Source of the DNA: Paenibacillus darwinianus
GTDB taxonomy: Bacteria; Bacillota; Bacilli; Paenibacillales; Paenibacillaceae
DNA: 64,000 nt
Direction of reading: 5' to 3'
Assembly (NCBI RefSeq): GCF_000598065.1
Contig: NZ_KK082115.1
Coordinates: 81,117 to 145,116, forward strand
Positions 47,420-56,563 of the stretch are shown piece after piece. The notes beneath the pieces were generated by a model. The model made no database searches. It had not been told where the DNA came from and was given only the letters and a program-made list of their open reading frames with translations. Made by a program: the position numbers and the translations under genes. The stretch's first letter is position 1, and the number at the start of each line of letters is the position of its first letter.

Positions 47420-47448
47420 GCACTTTTGCCGGGCGAATGTCATAGGAT
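47420..47448 (+). promoter_or_regulatory. Possible sigma-E promoter of cotJABC
   Basis: GCACTTT (47420-47426), 14 bases, CATAGGAT (47441-47448) resembles the mother-cell sigma-E consensus KMATATT-N14-CATACAHT with two differences in each box. The position, 42 bases before cotJA, and the known sigma-E control of cotJ in Bacillus support it. Confidence 0.4.
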
Positions 47449-47489
47449 GGTGAGGAGCCAGTTTATTTTCCGGAGGAGGTAGTCCCGCC

Positions 47490-47708
47490 TTGAACAATCA
47501 GCTACGGGAATGGCATCCGTACGTAGGCCCGTTCGATCCGTGCCCGCCGATGCGGGTCAAGACGTACATCGTGCCGCCGAATCTGTTCGCCCCGTTCCAG
47601 CCCGCTAACCTGCAGCAGTATTCATTGCCGGAAGCGCTCAGACTAGGCACGCTGTGGCCGGCTTATTACAGCCCTTATGAATCGCGGATGCTTGAAGGGA
47701 GGTCTTGA
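47490..47708 (+). CDS. cotJA: Spore coat-associated protein CotJA
   Basis: A 72-residue Pro/Tyr-rich protein of the CotJA family, made in the mother cell and needed for CotJC assembly in the inner coat. Recognised from YVGPFDPCPPMRVKTYIVPPNLF and SLPEALRLGTLWPALY-like SPYESRM. TTG 47490 follows GGAGGAGGTAG. First of cotJA-B-C. Confidence 0.93.
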   Translation: MNNQLREWHPYVGPFDPCPPMRVKTYIVPPNLFAPFQPANLQQYSLPEALRLGTLWPAYYSPYESRMLEGRS

Positions 47709-47713
47709 AGCCG

Positions 47714-47983
47714 ATGGACGGCAATACGACGGTTGACCAGGAATATTACCGGATGATGGAGGAGCTGCAGCAGCTGGATTTCGCCTTGGTTGAGCTGACG
47801 CTGTACCTGGATACGCATCCGGACGACATGCAGGCGCTTCAGCAATTCAATCAGCTGTCCCAGCAGCGTCAACAGGCCGCCTACCGGTTCGAGTGCCGCT
47901 ACGGCCCGCTTATGCAGTTCGGCCACAGCTACTCCCGTTATCCTTGGCAGTGGATGGATACGCCTTGGCCTTGGCAGGTTTAA
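47714..47983 (+). CDS. cotJB: Spore coat protein CotJB
   Basis: An 89-residue coat protein, family-typical in YYRMMEELQQLDFALVELTLYLDTHPDD and the C-terminal Trp/Pro tail (WPWQV). ATG 47714 lies eleven bases after GGGAGG; TTG 47705, overlapping the cotJA stop, is an alternative. Confidence 0.93.
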   Translation: MDGNTTVDQEYYRMMEELQQLDFALVELTLYLDTHPDDMQALQQFNQLSQQRQQAAYRFECRYGPLMQFGHSYSRYPWQWMDTPWPWQV

Positions 47984-48017
47984 CGGCGCGGCACGCGCAG
48001 GAGGAGGGAACGGTCCG

Positions 48018-48587
48018 ATGTGGATTTACGAGAAAAAGCTGCAATACCCGGTTAGGGTAAGCAAGTGCGACCCGAGGGTCGCCAAATACTTAATCGAGCA
48101 GTACGGCGGCGCCGACGGCGAGCTGTCCGCCGCGCTCCGGTATTTGAACCAGCGCTATTCCATTCCCGACAAGGTAGTCGGTCTGTTGAATGACATCGGC
48201 ACCGAAGAGTTTGCCCATCTGGAAATGATTGCCACGATGATTTATAAGCTGACGAAGGACGCTACCGTCGACCAGATGGAGGCGGCGGGACTCGGCGCGC
48301 ATTACACGATTCACGACAAGGCGCTTTATTATACGAATGCAGAGGGCGTGCCCTGGACGGCTGCTTTCATCCAAGCTAAGGGCGATCCGATTGCGGACCT
48401 TTACGAGGACATCGCGGCGGAGGAAAAGGCGCGGGCAACCTATCAGTGGATCATCGACCAGACGGATGACGTCGACCTTCAGGATGCCTTGAAATTTCTG
48501 CGCGAGCGGGAGGTCATCCATTCGCTGCGCTTCCGCGAGGCGGTGGAAATTCTGAAGGCCGAGCGTGAGCAGAAAAAAGTATTCTGA
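48018..48587 (+). CDS. cotJC: Spore coat protein CotJC (manganese catalase-like)
   Basis: A 189-residue ferritin-like four-helix protein related to manganese catalase. Metal-ligand type residues appear in GELSAALRYLNQRY, TEEFAHLEMIATMI, EDIAAEEKARATYQWI and EREVIHSLRF. It is a coat component and possible peroxide-removing enzyme. AGGAGGAGGGAACGG precedes the ATG. Confidence 0.95.
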   Translation: MWIYEKKLQYPVRVSKCDPRVAKYLIEQYGGADGELSAALRYLNQRYSIPDKVVGLLNDIGTEEFAHLEMIATMIYKLTKDATVDQMEAAGLGAHYTIHDKALYYTNAEGVPWTAAFIQAKGDPIADLYEDIAAEEKARATYQWIIDQTDDVDLQDALKFLREREVIHSLRFREAVEILKAEREQKKVF

Positions 48588-48741
48588 ACGTATGCGAATG
48601 GCTTGCTTGTCGTGGAATGACTGCGGCAGAACGGTTTCTCATCGCGGCCGTTTCCGTTCTCCATACCTAAACCCGTCCTTCCCCTTGCCTGCGAGATTCG
48701 GTATGATAGAGGGCAGACAAAGGACAGGAGAGTGCTGAGAA

Positions 48742-49419
48742 ATGGAAAACAAACGGTTGCCCTATCCCGAAGCGGTCATCTTCGATATGGACGGCACGCT
48801 GTTTCAAACGGAAACGCTGCTGGAGCACGCCCACGAGAAGCTGTTTCAGCAGCTGAGGCAGGAGGGGCTCTACGACCTTGAAACGCCTCCGCTCGAGTCT
48901 GTTCTTAGCTGTCTTGGCATGCTGCTGGAGGATATTTGGAATAACGTAATGCCCGATGCCTCTCCCGAAGCGTGCAAGCGGGCCGATGAGCTGTTGTTGA
49001 TGCATGAGCTGTCCTGCATCGAAGGCGGACAGGGTGTGCTGTACCCTCACGTGGCGGAGACGCTCAGCGCCCTCAAGGAGCGCGGCATCAAGCTGTTCGT
49101 GGCGAGCAACGGGCTGCAGCCGTATGTGGAGCATATCGTTCTGCATCGGAAGCTTGGCCATCTGTTCGACGGGTTGTATACGGCAGGCGGGAGGCAAACG
49201 GCCAGCAAGGTCGATCTTGTCGCCATCTTGCTGAAGGAGCGTGGAATCGGCGGCGGCTGGATGGTCGGCGACCGCTCGTCGGACGTGGAGGCGGGCAAAC
49301 GCAACGGTCTGCAAGTCGTCGGATGCCGGTATGCCGCCTTCGGAGCGGCAAGCGAGCTTGAAGGCTCGGACGCGGTCATCACCGATTTCCGGCAGCTGCG
49401 CGATTTGCTTCCCGAATAA
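48742..49419 (+). CDS. HAD-superfamily phosphatase (subfamily IA)
   Basis: Cytoplasmic phosphatase of 225 residues. Motif I is VIFDMDGTLFQTETLLE, motif II lies in LFVASNGLQPYVEHIV, the lysine of motif III in GGRQTASKVDLV and motif IV in GGWMVGDRSSDVEAGKRNG. These place it near phosphoglycolate phosphatase and pyrophosphatase PpaX, but the substrate is unknown. AGGAGAGTGCTGAGA lies upstream. Convergent with the yheC/yheD array. Confidence 0.85.
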   Translation: MENKRLPYPEAVIFDMDGTLFQTETLLEHAHEKLFQQLRQEGLYDLETPPLESVLSCLGMLLEDIWNNVMPDASPEACKRADELLLMHELSCIEGGQGVLYPHVAETLSALKERGIKLFVASNGLQPYVEHIVLHRKLGHLFDGLYTAGGRQTASKVDLVAILLKERGIGGGWMVGDRSSDVEAGKRNGLQVVGCRYAAFGAASELEGSDAVITDFRQLRDLLPE

Positions 49420-49424
49420 AGACG

Positions 49425-49456
49425 AAGCCCCCGGCTCAATCGAGTTCGGGGGCTTT
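49425..49456. terminator. Shared bidirectional terminator
   Basis: AAGCCCCCG (49425-49433) pairs with CGGGGGCTT (49447-49455). It lies between the HAD gene and the end of the last YheC/YheD gene, whose stop codon is inside the loop. Confidence 0.75.
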
Positions 49457-50680
49457 CGTTATATCGCCGGTTGAGCCGGCTGCCCGATACGTTTGGGAAA
49501 CCGTGCAGGTGTCTGTTACGGATCTCGTGTGCAAGGTGCCTTGTCTGGACCGGTTACGCCGCCTGTACAGCCACATCGCATATTCCAGCGGCCGTACGAT
49601 CGCCTTACGGTACGTCTCCTTCTCGCCCGAACGGGCGAACACCTCGCGAGCAGGCTTCGGATTAACCTCGAGCAGCCAGATCTGACCGCTCTTGTCAATG
49701 GCCAAATCAAGCGCGAGCTCGCACAGGGCGCCATAGGAGTCGTCGAGATAGGCGGCGACGTCTTTGCCGAACTGCTCGGCTCTGCGTTTAATGCCTGCGA
49801 TTCTGGTTTCGCTGCCGATCCATTGCCGAAGCAGCGCATCCATGCCCCAGGCCTGGCCGCCGCCGTGAAGATTGGACGTGACGCTGCGCGGAGCGCCGAC
49901 CCGGCCGGCGCAGCCCGTAACCTCCCACTGTCCTTCCCCGTTCTTCTGTACGAGCATACGGTAATCGTGAACACGTCCGTTATCAAGTGTCAGCTGAATG
50001 CCCTGCTGGACCAAATAGCGGTTGGCTTTCAAATTCCAGGAGGCGAGTCGTCCGGGAAGCTCCGACGATCTGACCCGCTGCGGCGCGATGATCCGTCTGG
50101 ACCGGTCGCGTCCCTGGATGAACAGCATTCCGCCGTTCTCCCGCTGAATGCGGAGAATGCCCCGCCCGCCGGTGCCGCCTGCGGGCTTCAAATAGATCAG
50201 CGGATATTTGCGGATCATGCTTGCCAAGTCGCCGCCCGTATCGTACAGTCGCGTCTGCGGCAGATGGGGCCTGAACCGGCTGTCTTGGATCAGCGTCCGG
50301 TACACCGTCCATTTGTTGCGGATCGGCCGGTTCAGGAACAAGTGACCCGCGTAGCGGGCGCGGAATTTCTGCAGCAACTCGAACCGTTTGCTCTTCTGCA
50401 TGCGGCACCGGTCGAATATCATCGTCGGAAACGCCGTCCACCGGCGGACCCAGCGCTTCGAGCCGGTATCGTAAAAAAGCGCATGGATGCGGTCGCTCTG
50501 GAAATGGACATCCTCCGGAGTGAAGACGAACACGTCGAGCCCAAGCCGCTTCGCAGCGACGGTCATCTGTTGATACACCGGCCTTTCTTCAAGCTGTTTA
50601 TTATCATTCAAATATAAGGTCAGGATGCCGAGCACGGGCTGAACGGGTCTTTTCGCCGCTTGGGTACGGTTGTCTGTCAT
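49436..50680 (-). CDS. YheC/YheD-family ATP-grasp protein, fifth of five (YheC-like)
   Basis: Endospore coat-associated ATP-grasp protein, 414 residues, without the N-terminal extra domain of YheD. It begins with LGILTLYLNDNKQLEERPVYQQM, then KPAGGTGGRGILRI (ATP loop), YLVQQGIQLTLDNGRVHDYRMLVQKN, and the metal site LALDLAIDKSGQIWLLEVNPKP. The last 45 residues are a Thr/Ser-rich tail not seen in the others. The ATG lies one base after the stop of the previous gene. ATP-grasp enzymes join amino or hydroxy groups to carboxylates; the substrate here is unknown. Confidence 0.9.
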   Translation of the reverse strand: MTDNRTQAAKRPVQPVLGILTLYLNDNKQLEERPVYQQMTVAAKRLGLDVFVFTPEDVHFQSDRIHALFYDTGSKRWVRRWTAFPTMIFDRCRMQKSKRFELLQKFRARYAGHLFLNRPIRNKWTVYRTLIQDSRFRPHLPQTRLYDTGGDLASMIRKYPLIYLKPAGGTGGRGILRIQRENGGMLFIQGRDRSRRIIAPQRVRSSELPGRLASWNLKANRYLVQQGIQLTLDNGRVHDYRMLVQKNGEGQWEVTGCAGRVGAPRSVTSNLHGGGQAWGMDALLRQWIGSETRIAGIKRRAEQFGKDVAAYLDDSYGALCELALDLAIDKSGQIWLLEVNPKPAREVFARSGEKETYRKAIVRPLEYAMWLYRRRNRSRQGTLHTRSVTDTCTVSQTYRAAGSTGDITKAPELD

Positions 50681-50681
50681 A

Positions 50682-51833
50682 TCAAGCTCCGCCCCGCTTT
50701 GGTTTTGGCTTCAAGAGGTAGCGGCTGTACTGAAAAAGGCGCTCCAGCGATTTTTTGCGGATATGCGGCTCGTCGAATTTCATCGGCTTCGAATTGGCTT
50801 CGAAAAACCAGATGCCTCCGAGCTTGTCGACTCCCAGATCCATTGACATTTCCCCCAATTCGCAGCCGGAGCCCCGCTCGATCTGCCGGGCGATCATCAG
50901 CGCGGCATTTCTGACCGCTACCATCAGACGGCGGGCCTGCTCCAGTCCGAATGTGCCGGTGAGCAGCTTCTCGGGATCCTCGATCATACCGCCCCGAGGG
51001 ACATGCGTCGTGATGCTCGTTGTGCCCGCGACACGCGCGCCGATGCCCGTTATATCCCACTGGCCGCGGCCGTTTTTTTGGATGAGCGCGCGCAGGTCGA
51101 ACTGGCGCTCCTCGGCGGTGGCCAATTCGATGCCCTGCTGGGCAATGTAAGCCTCGCCCGAGCTTTGCCTCCGGATGCGGAACCACAGCCTCGAAAAGGA
51201 TTTGCATCGGTACGTCCGGCTTCTGCGCTTGATCTGCAGCTTCAACCGGTAAGGCCGCTGCTTCTCGGGGAGCAGCCGCACCGACATAATCCCCTTGCCG
51301 GCCTTGCCGCTGACCGGCTTCAGATACAGATAGGGATGCCGCTTCAGCATCCGTTTAAGGCCGATTTGAGTCATGAGCCTGCGGGTCGTCGGTACGAAGG
51401 GCTTTGTCGATTTGGAGAGGCTCAGCCATTCGAACAGCGTCCATTTATTGAAAAAGTACGGATTAAACAGCCTGATCGTCGGATGCCTCAGGCAGGCGTC
51501 GATTTTTTTGCGCACGGCGGGCTGCAGTTCGTCCTCCCGCATCGGAACCCGGTTATAGACAATGTCAGGCAGCGGGAACAGCCCCGTATGCCAGGATTGG
51601 GTGCCGCTGTTGAAAGTGAAGCCGGCAATTTGGGTTTTGTTCAGCTTCAGCTGCTTGACGGTAACCACGTAGACGACAAAGCCGAGCTCCTGGCCGGTCA
51701 ACACAAGGTCGGCGAAGTTGCTGCGGTTGCCGCGAAACAGCTGGATATCGTCCTCAATCGTCAGAATGGCGAGGATCGGTTTGGCCGCCGTGATATGGCC
51801 GGTCAAGGGCTCTTCGATTAGCGGGTGCTCCAT
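50682..51833 (-). CDS. YheC/YheD-family ATP-grasp protein, fourth of five (YheC-like)
   Basis: 383-residue protein. It opens with a short acidic segment and PILAILTIEDDIQLFRGNRSNF, then DIVYNRVPMRED, KPVSGKAGKGIMSV, AYIAQQGIELATAEERQFDLRALIQKN and the metal site EMSMDLGVDKLGGIWFFEANSKP. Its ATG shares one base with the preceding stop (TGATG), so translation is coupled; an upstream in-frame Met at 51872 lies inside the previous gene and is not used. The region after the ATP loop has an Arg/Lys-rich insert (RLKLQIKRRSRTYRCK). Confidence 0.9.
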   Translation of the reverse strand: MEHPLIEEPLTGHITAAKPILAILTIEDDIQLFRGNRSNFADLVLTGQELGFVVYVVTVKQLKLNKTQIAGFTFNSGTQSWHTGLFPLPDIVYNRVPMREDELQPAVRKKIDACLRHPTIRLFNPYFFNKWTLFEWLSLSKSTKPFVPTTRRLMTQIGLKRMLKRHPYLYLKPVSGKAGKGIMSVRLLPEKQRPYRLKLQIKRRSRTYRCKSFSRLWFRIRRQSSGEAYIAQQGIELATAEERQFDLRALIQKNGRGQWDITGIGARVAGTTSITTHVPRGGMIEDPEKLLTGTFGLEQARRLMVAVRNAALMIARQIERGSGCELGEMSMDLGVDKLGGIWFFEANSKPMKFDEPHIRKKSLERLFQYSRYLLKPKPKRGGA

Positions 51834-53203
51834 CAAGCATCCCTCCTCCTGAAGCGGCTCAGGTACAGGCAATGCTCCAGTATAAACTCCATCGAGGCGC
51901 GGCCCTGGGCCTTGAGCGAAGGGTGCTTGAAAATCGACCGGCCCGGCTTCGCGTTCGCTTCGAACATCCAGACCTCTCCGTCCTTATCGATTCCGAGATC
52001 GAGTCCCAGCTCGCCCAGCGTATGCGGATAGTTGCGCTCAATCGCTTCCGACAGCCTGATCGCAGCTTTCTTCGCCTCCTCAAGCACTTCATCCGCCTTG
52101 TCACCGAACGCCCGGCCGAGCGCGAGCTCCGGCGTCATCAGGGAACCGCCGTTTTTGATATGGGTGGTTACGCTGCCGCGGCCGGCCTTTTTGGCGCCGA
52201 TGCCGACGGCGATCCATTCGTTTTTGCCGTTCTTGTGCATATGGAAGCGAAAATCGATCGGGCATCCGTCGATTTCGACCAGTCTTACGCCCTGCTGGAT
52301 GACGTACCGGCTCAGAGCGGGCCCGTGCCGGCCCTGAAGCATGCGCATCAGGCTGTTGAAGCTGGTGAAGCGGAGCAGCACGTTGCTCCCGCCGCGCCGG
52401 TACCTCGCAAAATATCCGCGCTTCGGGTTGTAAGTCAGGCGGTAGATGCCTGAGCCCAGGCTGCCGGCGGTCGGTTTGTAGTAGACGAATTGATGCTTTT
52501 CCAGCAGCTCCTTGATTTTATCGGCGGACGGATTGGCTATCGATTCAGGCAGATGCCTGTTGCCTTCCAGATCTCCGTCAAGCAGCTTGTAGACGTCCGA
52601 TTTATTAAAAAAGCTCCAGTTGAAGAAAGGGATGTTTTTGCGGATGAACCGCTCCCGAAGGCTGGCGATATGGGATGAGGTTTCCGCCTTCCGGCTCGGA
52701 AGCCGGTTGTAGACCACGTCGGGAAGCGGCACCGTTCTACGCGTCCAGCCACCGTTGGCGCTCCAGAAGTAGCCGTTCACTCTCTCCGTCTGCCAATTGA
52801 TGTCGCGCGGGGTGAAGGCGAAGAAATAGGCCTTGTTCTCGCCGATTTTCAGCAGCTCGCGGACATATCCGGTACGTGAACCGAAGGGCGTAGTGGCCGA
52901 CTGCGTGCCGTCGGTAAGAACGCCGATCAGCGGACCGATTTGAACCTCGTCCTCGTCTGTGCTCTGAATGAAGACATGGCCGGATTTAGGGACGCGCATC
53001 GCGTTGCGAAGGCCGACGGACATATAAAAATGTTTGCCTTCCCGCCTAAGCGGCCTTATGGCTGCGGTTGCGACCTCTTTTCCGAACTTAAGTTGAATCC
53101 GTTTCTTACCCGTCAGCTTAAGCTGCTTCAGGAGGGCGCCGGACACATAGACGACCCGATCCTCTTGCTGCGAGAAACGGACATTGCAAATAGTCAGACT
53201 CAT
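51833..53203 (-). CDS. YheC/YheD-family ATP-grasp protein, third of five (YheD-like)
   Basis: 456-residue protein with an extra N-terminal domain of about 100 residues (VVYVSGALLKQLKLTGKKRIQLKFGKE, ending QIGPLIGVLTDG), matching the YheD layout. The ATP-grasp part has DVVYNRLPSRKAE, KPTAGSLGSGIYRL, RYVIQQGVRLVEIDGCPIDFRFHMHKN and the metal site ELGLDLGIDKDGEVWMFEANAKPG. The ATG at 53203 follows GGAGG and overlaps the preceding stop (ATGA). A longer open frame to 53665 is only an overlap with the neighbour. Confidence 0.92.
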   Translation of the reverse strand: MSLTICNVRFSQQEDRVVYVSGALLKQLKLTGKKRIQLKFGKEVATAAIRPLRREGKHFYMSVGLRNAMRVPKSGHVFIQSTDEDEVQIGPLIGVLTDGTQSATTPFGSRTGYVRELLKIGENKAYFFAFTPRDINWQTERVNGYFWSANGGWTRRTVPLPDVVYNRLPSRKAETSSHIASLRERFIRKNIPFFNWSFFNKSDVYKLLDGDLEGNRHLPESIANPSADKIKELLEKHQFVYYKPTAGSLGSGIYRLTYNPKRGYFARYRRGGSNVLLRFTSFNSLMRMLQGRHGPALSRYVIQQGVRLVEIDGCPIDFRFHMHKNGKNEWIAVGIGAKKAGRGSVTTHIKNGGSLMTPELALGRAFGDKADEVLEEAKKAAIRLSEAIERNYPHTLGELGLDLGIDKDGEVWMFEANAKPGRSIFKHPSLKAQGRASMEFILEHCLYLSRFRRRDA

Positions 53204-54438
53204 GGATGAACCTCCTGCAGGATTCGCGTGTGAACCGTTGTTTCGATTGCGCCGGCCGGATCGAGGGAAAGGCTGCCGGTCCGGGCCGAACAAGCGTTTC
53301 GGTCTAGCAGAAATCGGGCGTAGGCAAGCGGTTGGAGCACCGCCAGCCGGAGCGCTTCCGCGTCGCCTGACAAGCGGAAAAGCGTGCGCCCGGGCTTGCC
53401 GTTCGCCTCGATGAACCAAAGGCGTCCGTCCGGCTCTATCCCGAAGTCGAGGCCAAGCTCCGCCAGCCGGCCGAACGATTGCTCCAACAGCCCGGCGGCC
53501 TGTAAAGCCGCCTCTTGAAGGCGGCCCATCAGCCGCCCGGCGGCGGATTCGCCATAGGCGGCAGCCAGAAACGGTGCGGTCAGCCGGGCTGCGCCGCCTC
53601 CATGCAGGTTGGACGTTGCCGTTCCGGGAGCGCCGATCCGTACGCCTGTGCCCGATATCCGCCAATAACCGGCGCCGTCCTTTTGCACGAGAACCCGCAC
53701 ATCGAACGGAGCGCCATCCGGTGAGTTCAGCTTCAGGAGCGGCTGCGCCACATAACGGCTGCTGCCGGTGACCTTCGTCAACCAGGCTCCCAGAGAGCCG
53801 GCGTCCGGGAATCGCCTGGTAAACGGCCGATTGCCGGATGATCGGCCTTGTACGGCAAATGGGCCGTCTTGGCCGAAAGCGGCCCTTTCCTCGCTGCTGC
53901 GCCCGGGGCTGCTTGCGAAGCGTACGGCAACAGTTCCGCGTCCTTGCATGCCGCCGGCAGGCTTCAGAAAAAGACCTTGCGGATACGTGCCGAGCAGACG
54001 CTTCAGTTCTGCCGGGCGGAACGGCACGGTTGGCGGCAGTAAAGGCGCGAAACCCGCGTCCCTGGCAAGAGCGCGGTACACGGTCCGCTTATCGGGCAAT
54101 CCTCCCCCGAGCGGCATGGAGCCGCAGCGCTCCAGACTGTCGGCGGCCGTTCTCCCGGCCAGGCGTTCGTCCCGCGTCCGGCAGAAAAGCCTGTCATAAT
54201 AGAGCGGCGGCACAGGCGCCTCCGTTTGCTGCCACACCCCGCGGCGCAGTCTGTATCCCATTACCGTTCGTTGCACCTCGTCGATGTCCGCAGGCGCGAA
54301 TACGATCAAGTCCAGATGCTGCTCGCTGCCGAGCTCGGCCAGCGAACGGCAATAACGGTCCTCCGGCATGCGTTCGGTCGAATCGCGCACCATGCTTAGA
54401 ACGCCGACTGTGAGCGTAAGCGTTTTGATCGCTGCCAT
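53200..54438 (-). CDS. YheC/YheD-family ATP-grasp protein, second of five (YheC-like, most diverged)
   Basis: 412-residue protein beginning LTLTVGVLSMVRDSTERMPEDRYC, without the extra N-terminal domain. It has KPAGGMQGRGTVAV, then an unusual Ser/Gly/Arg-rich stretch, RYVAQPLLKLNSPDGAPFDVRVLVQKD and the metal site ELGLDFGIEPDGRLWFIEANGKPG. QQG of the family is replaced by QPL. The ATG at 54438 is five bases past the previous stop; TTG 54447 overlaps it and is possible. Higher GC and the changed motif suggest a distinct role. Confidence 0.87.
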   Translation of the reverse strand: MAAIKTLTLTVGVLSMVRDSTERMPEDRYCRSLAELGSEQHLDLIVFAPADIDEVQRTVMGYRLRRGVWQQTEAPVPPLYYDRLFCRTRDERLAGRTAADSLERCGSMPLGGGLPDKRTVYRALARDAGFAPLLPPTVPFRPAELKRLLGTYPQGLFLKPAGGMQGRGTVAVRFASSPGRSSEERAAFGQDGPFAVQGRSSGNRPFTRRFPDAGSLGAWLTKVTGSSRYVAQPLLKLNSPDGAPFDVRVLVQKDGAGYWRISGTGVRIGAPGTATSNLHGGGAARLTAPFLAAAYGESAAGRLMGRLQEAALQAAGLLEQSFGRLAELGLDFGIEPDGRLWFIEANGKPGRTLFRLSGDAEALRLAVLQPLAYARFLLDRNACSARTGSLSLDPAGAIETTVHTRILQEVHP

Positions 54439-54443
54439 GACCG

Positions 54444-55811
54444 TCAAAACCCGCTTAGAAATCGGGCATATTGCATCATAATCCGCACCGATGGCCGAAT
54501 GCTGTTGGCGGTAAGCGGCGTATTGTCGTTTTTGGACGGCTTGGCGTTGACCTCAAGCAGCCAGACACGGCCGCCGGCATCCATAGCCAGGTCAATGCCA
54601 AGCTCCCCGAAATGAGCGGGAATTTGCGTTTCGATGCCGGCGGCTATGTCGACGGCGGCGGCATGGAGACGGGCGGAGGCCCCCTGCTTAGCCGACGCAA
54701 TCATATTCGATTTCAGGATCGCTTCCTTCACGTGGATAAGCGTGCCGCCGCGGGCCAGGTTGGATACGAAGTGCTGTCCCCCTGCGATCCTGGCGACGAT
54801 GGAGGTTACCGCCCATTTGCCGGTCGCGTTTTTTTGCACAAGCGCCCTGAAATCGACGGGTCTCCCGCCGATTTCGATCAGCTGCAGCCCTTGCTGGATT
54901 TGGTAGCGGACGGAACTGATTTTGCCGGAAAGGGCGGAGAACAGCTTGGGCAGACTCTCATATTGCTGCCGGCGTGTGCCGCCTGCGGTTGCGTACAGCG
55001 CCGTGTAAGCGCCGGGCAATTGCCGGGAAATCTTGATGATTCCTTTGCCGAGACTGCCGCGGACCGGCTTCAGAAAAACCGAGCTGTAACGGGAGCACAT
55101 CGCCTTGAGCTGCGTGTAGCCGCGAAGCAGGTGCGATTCCGGCAGCAGCCGATGAAGGGAGGCATCCCGTTGGAGTGCTTCGAACACTTCGGATTTATCG
55201 AGAAATTTCTCGTTGAAAACCTGTGTCCCGTAGCGCGCTTTCGCCTCCCGCATAAACTGTTGCACGCTCGGCTTGTTTTCCAGCTTGCGTGTGGTCAGGC
55301 GGTTGTTGACGATATCGGGCACCGGCATTTGCTGTTGCTTCCAGCCTTCCGCGTACACCCAGGCGTCTACCGCCCCCTCTTTTGCGCCGATCTGATCGGG
55401 TGTAAAGAAATAAACGTACGCCCCTTGCAGCTCGCTTGCGTCGACGAGCTCCTTGCAGAACTGGGTAATCGCTCCGAATGGCCGGTCGGCCATTTGCGGA
55501 TGATCGCGGCTGATCATCACGCCGATCAGCGGGCCGAGAGCCAGCACGGAGGAGGCGGCCCCGTATTTCAGGCGGAGATTGGTGTTCGTCAGCAGGCCCA
55601 TCCGTCTGGCCAGTCCGTAAGAGATGCGCAGCCCTTCGAAGCGCTGGACCGGAATGATTTTGACGGTGGAACGGAATGAACCGAATTTAATCGTCACCGG
55701 CTGTCCTTGCGGGATCTTCCATTTTTTCACCAATGTTTCGCCCACCAAGAGCGCGTCGTCCGATAGGATGCCGGAGCTGATGATTTGTACGGGTATTTTC
55801 TTTTTTTGCAT
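54444..55811 (-). CDS. YheC/YheD-family ATP-grasp protein, first of five (YheD-like)
   Basis: 455-residue protein opening the array. The N-terminal domain (about 1-100) runs from IPVQIISSGILSDDALLVGE to LALGPLIGVMIS. The ATP-grasp part has DIVNNRLTTRKLENK, KPVRGSLGKGIIKI, RYQIQQGLQLIEIGGRPVDFRALVQKN and the metal site ELGIDLAMDAGGRVWLLEVNAKPS. A good AAGGAGA site lies before the ATG. The five genes are spaced by overlap or up to five bases, so they are one transcript, presumably made during sporulation. Confidence 0.92.
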   Translation of the reverse strand: MQKKKIPVQIISSGILSDDALLVGETLVKKWKIPQGQPVTIKFGSFRSTVKIIPVQRFEGLRISYGLARRMGLLTNTNLRLKYGAASSVLALGPLIGVMISRDHPQMADRPFGAITQFCKELVDASELQGAYVYFFTPDQIGAKEGAVDAWVYAEGWKQQQMPVPDIVNNRLTTRKLENKPSVQQFMREAKARYGTQVFNEKFLDKSEVFEALQRDASLHRLLPESHLLRGYTQLKAMCSRYSSVFLKPVRGSLGKGIIKISRQLPGAYTALYATAGGTRRQQYESLPKLFSALSGKISSVRYQIQQGLQLIEIGGRPVDFRALVQKNATGKWAVTSIVARIAGGQHFVSNLARGGTLIHVKEAILKSNMIASAKQGASARLHAAAVDIAAGIETQIPAHFGELGIDLAMDAGGRVWLLEVNAKPSKNDNTPLTANSIRPSVRIMMQYARFLSGF

Positions 55812-56103
55812 CTGAATCTCCTTCCAACTCGGACGGGATGCGCCGTCCTCTGCCCTTCGGGAGGATCGGGGCTTTTGACACGAATTACTCCATCATATGA
55901 GGACATCTATCCCTTGGAGTCTGTCCGCATGCGGTTAGATGGGCTCTCATCCCCAGATTGATATTGCAGCCCCAAAAGCGGCTGCCCGATGCGGGAGCGA
56001 ACAATTGCGGAGGATACTTGGCTGGAGGGCGCTCGGATGGTATTATCGGAGTAATGAATCCGGCGGGCGCCTGGCGCCGCCGCAAGACCGGGAGGGAACG
56101 ATT

Positions 56104-56439
56104 GTGAATGTATACGACAAGGCGTATGAGCTCGCGAAGGCCATGCGGGAAAGCCAGGAAGCGAAGGAACTGAAGAAGGCGCGCAGCCGGGTCAATGACG
56201 ATCCGGACGCAAAGCGCATGCTCGATGATTTTCGCGGCCGCCAGCAGGAGCTGCAGCAGAAGATGATGGGCGGCGAGGAGCCTCAGGCCGAGGATATGGA
56301 TAAGCTGAACAAGCTTTACGAGGTGTTGTCGCTTAACCCGCTTATTCATAAGCTGTTCGAAGCGGAGCGGCGATTTACCGTCATATTCGACGATGTCAAC
56401 CGCATCATGTCCGAAGCGATTCAGAATGTGATTGAATAG
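56104..56439 (+). CDS. yheA: YheA/YmcA-YlbF family protein
   Basis: Helical cytoplasmic protein of 111 residues resembling Bacillus YheA: MNVYDKAYELAKAMRESQEAKELKKA, AKRMLDDFRGRQQELQQKMMGGEEP and LIHKLFEAERRFTVIFDDVNRIMSEAI. YheA lies beside yheC/yheD in Bacillus too, which supports the name. GTG 56104 follows GGGAGGGAACG; the open frame upstream to 55939 has no family likeness. Role unknown; relatives YlbF and YmcA act in RNA processing and development. Confidence 0.88.
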   Translation: MNVYDKAYELAKAMRESQEAKELKKARSRVNDDPDAKRMLDDFRGRQQELQQKMMGGEEPQAEDMDKLNKLYEVLSLNPLIHKLFEAERRFTVIFDDVNRIMSEAIQNVIE

Positions 56440-56563
56440 TCACAGCTCGCGAACAGCCGGGCGGACAAGATTGTGAACATGAAGATGGAACCGAAGCCGA
56501 TCATAAACAGAGCGTTCAGATAGACGGGACGCTTCGATACGCAATGGCCCCCCTTGCCGTCCG

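Noticed and set aside
49493..50617. 374-codon plus-strand frame inside the fifth YheC/YheD gene
   Set aside because: Antisense shadow; the minus strand carries all ATP-grasp motifs.
53204..53665. N-terminal extension of the third YheC/YheD gene by 154 codons
   Set aside because: It is Arg/Gly-rich sequence overlapping the second gene in another frame; the ATG at 53203 with GGAGG and the YheD-type N terminus are decisive.
54471..55679. 402-codon plus-strand frame inside the first YheC/YheD gene
   Set aside because: Antisense shadow with no family features and no upstream signals.
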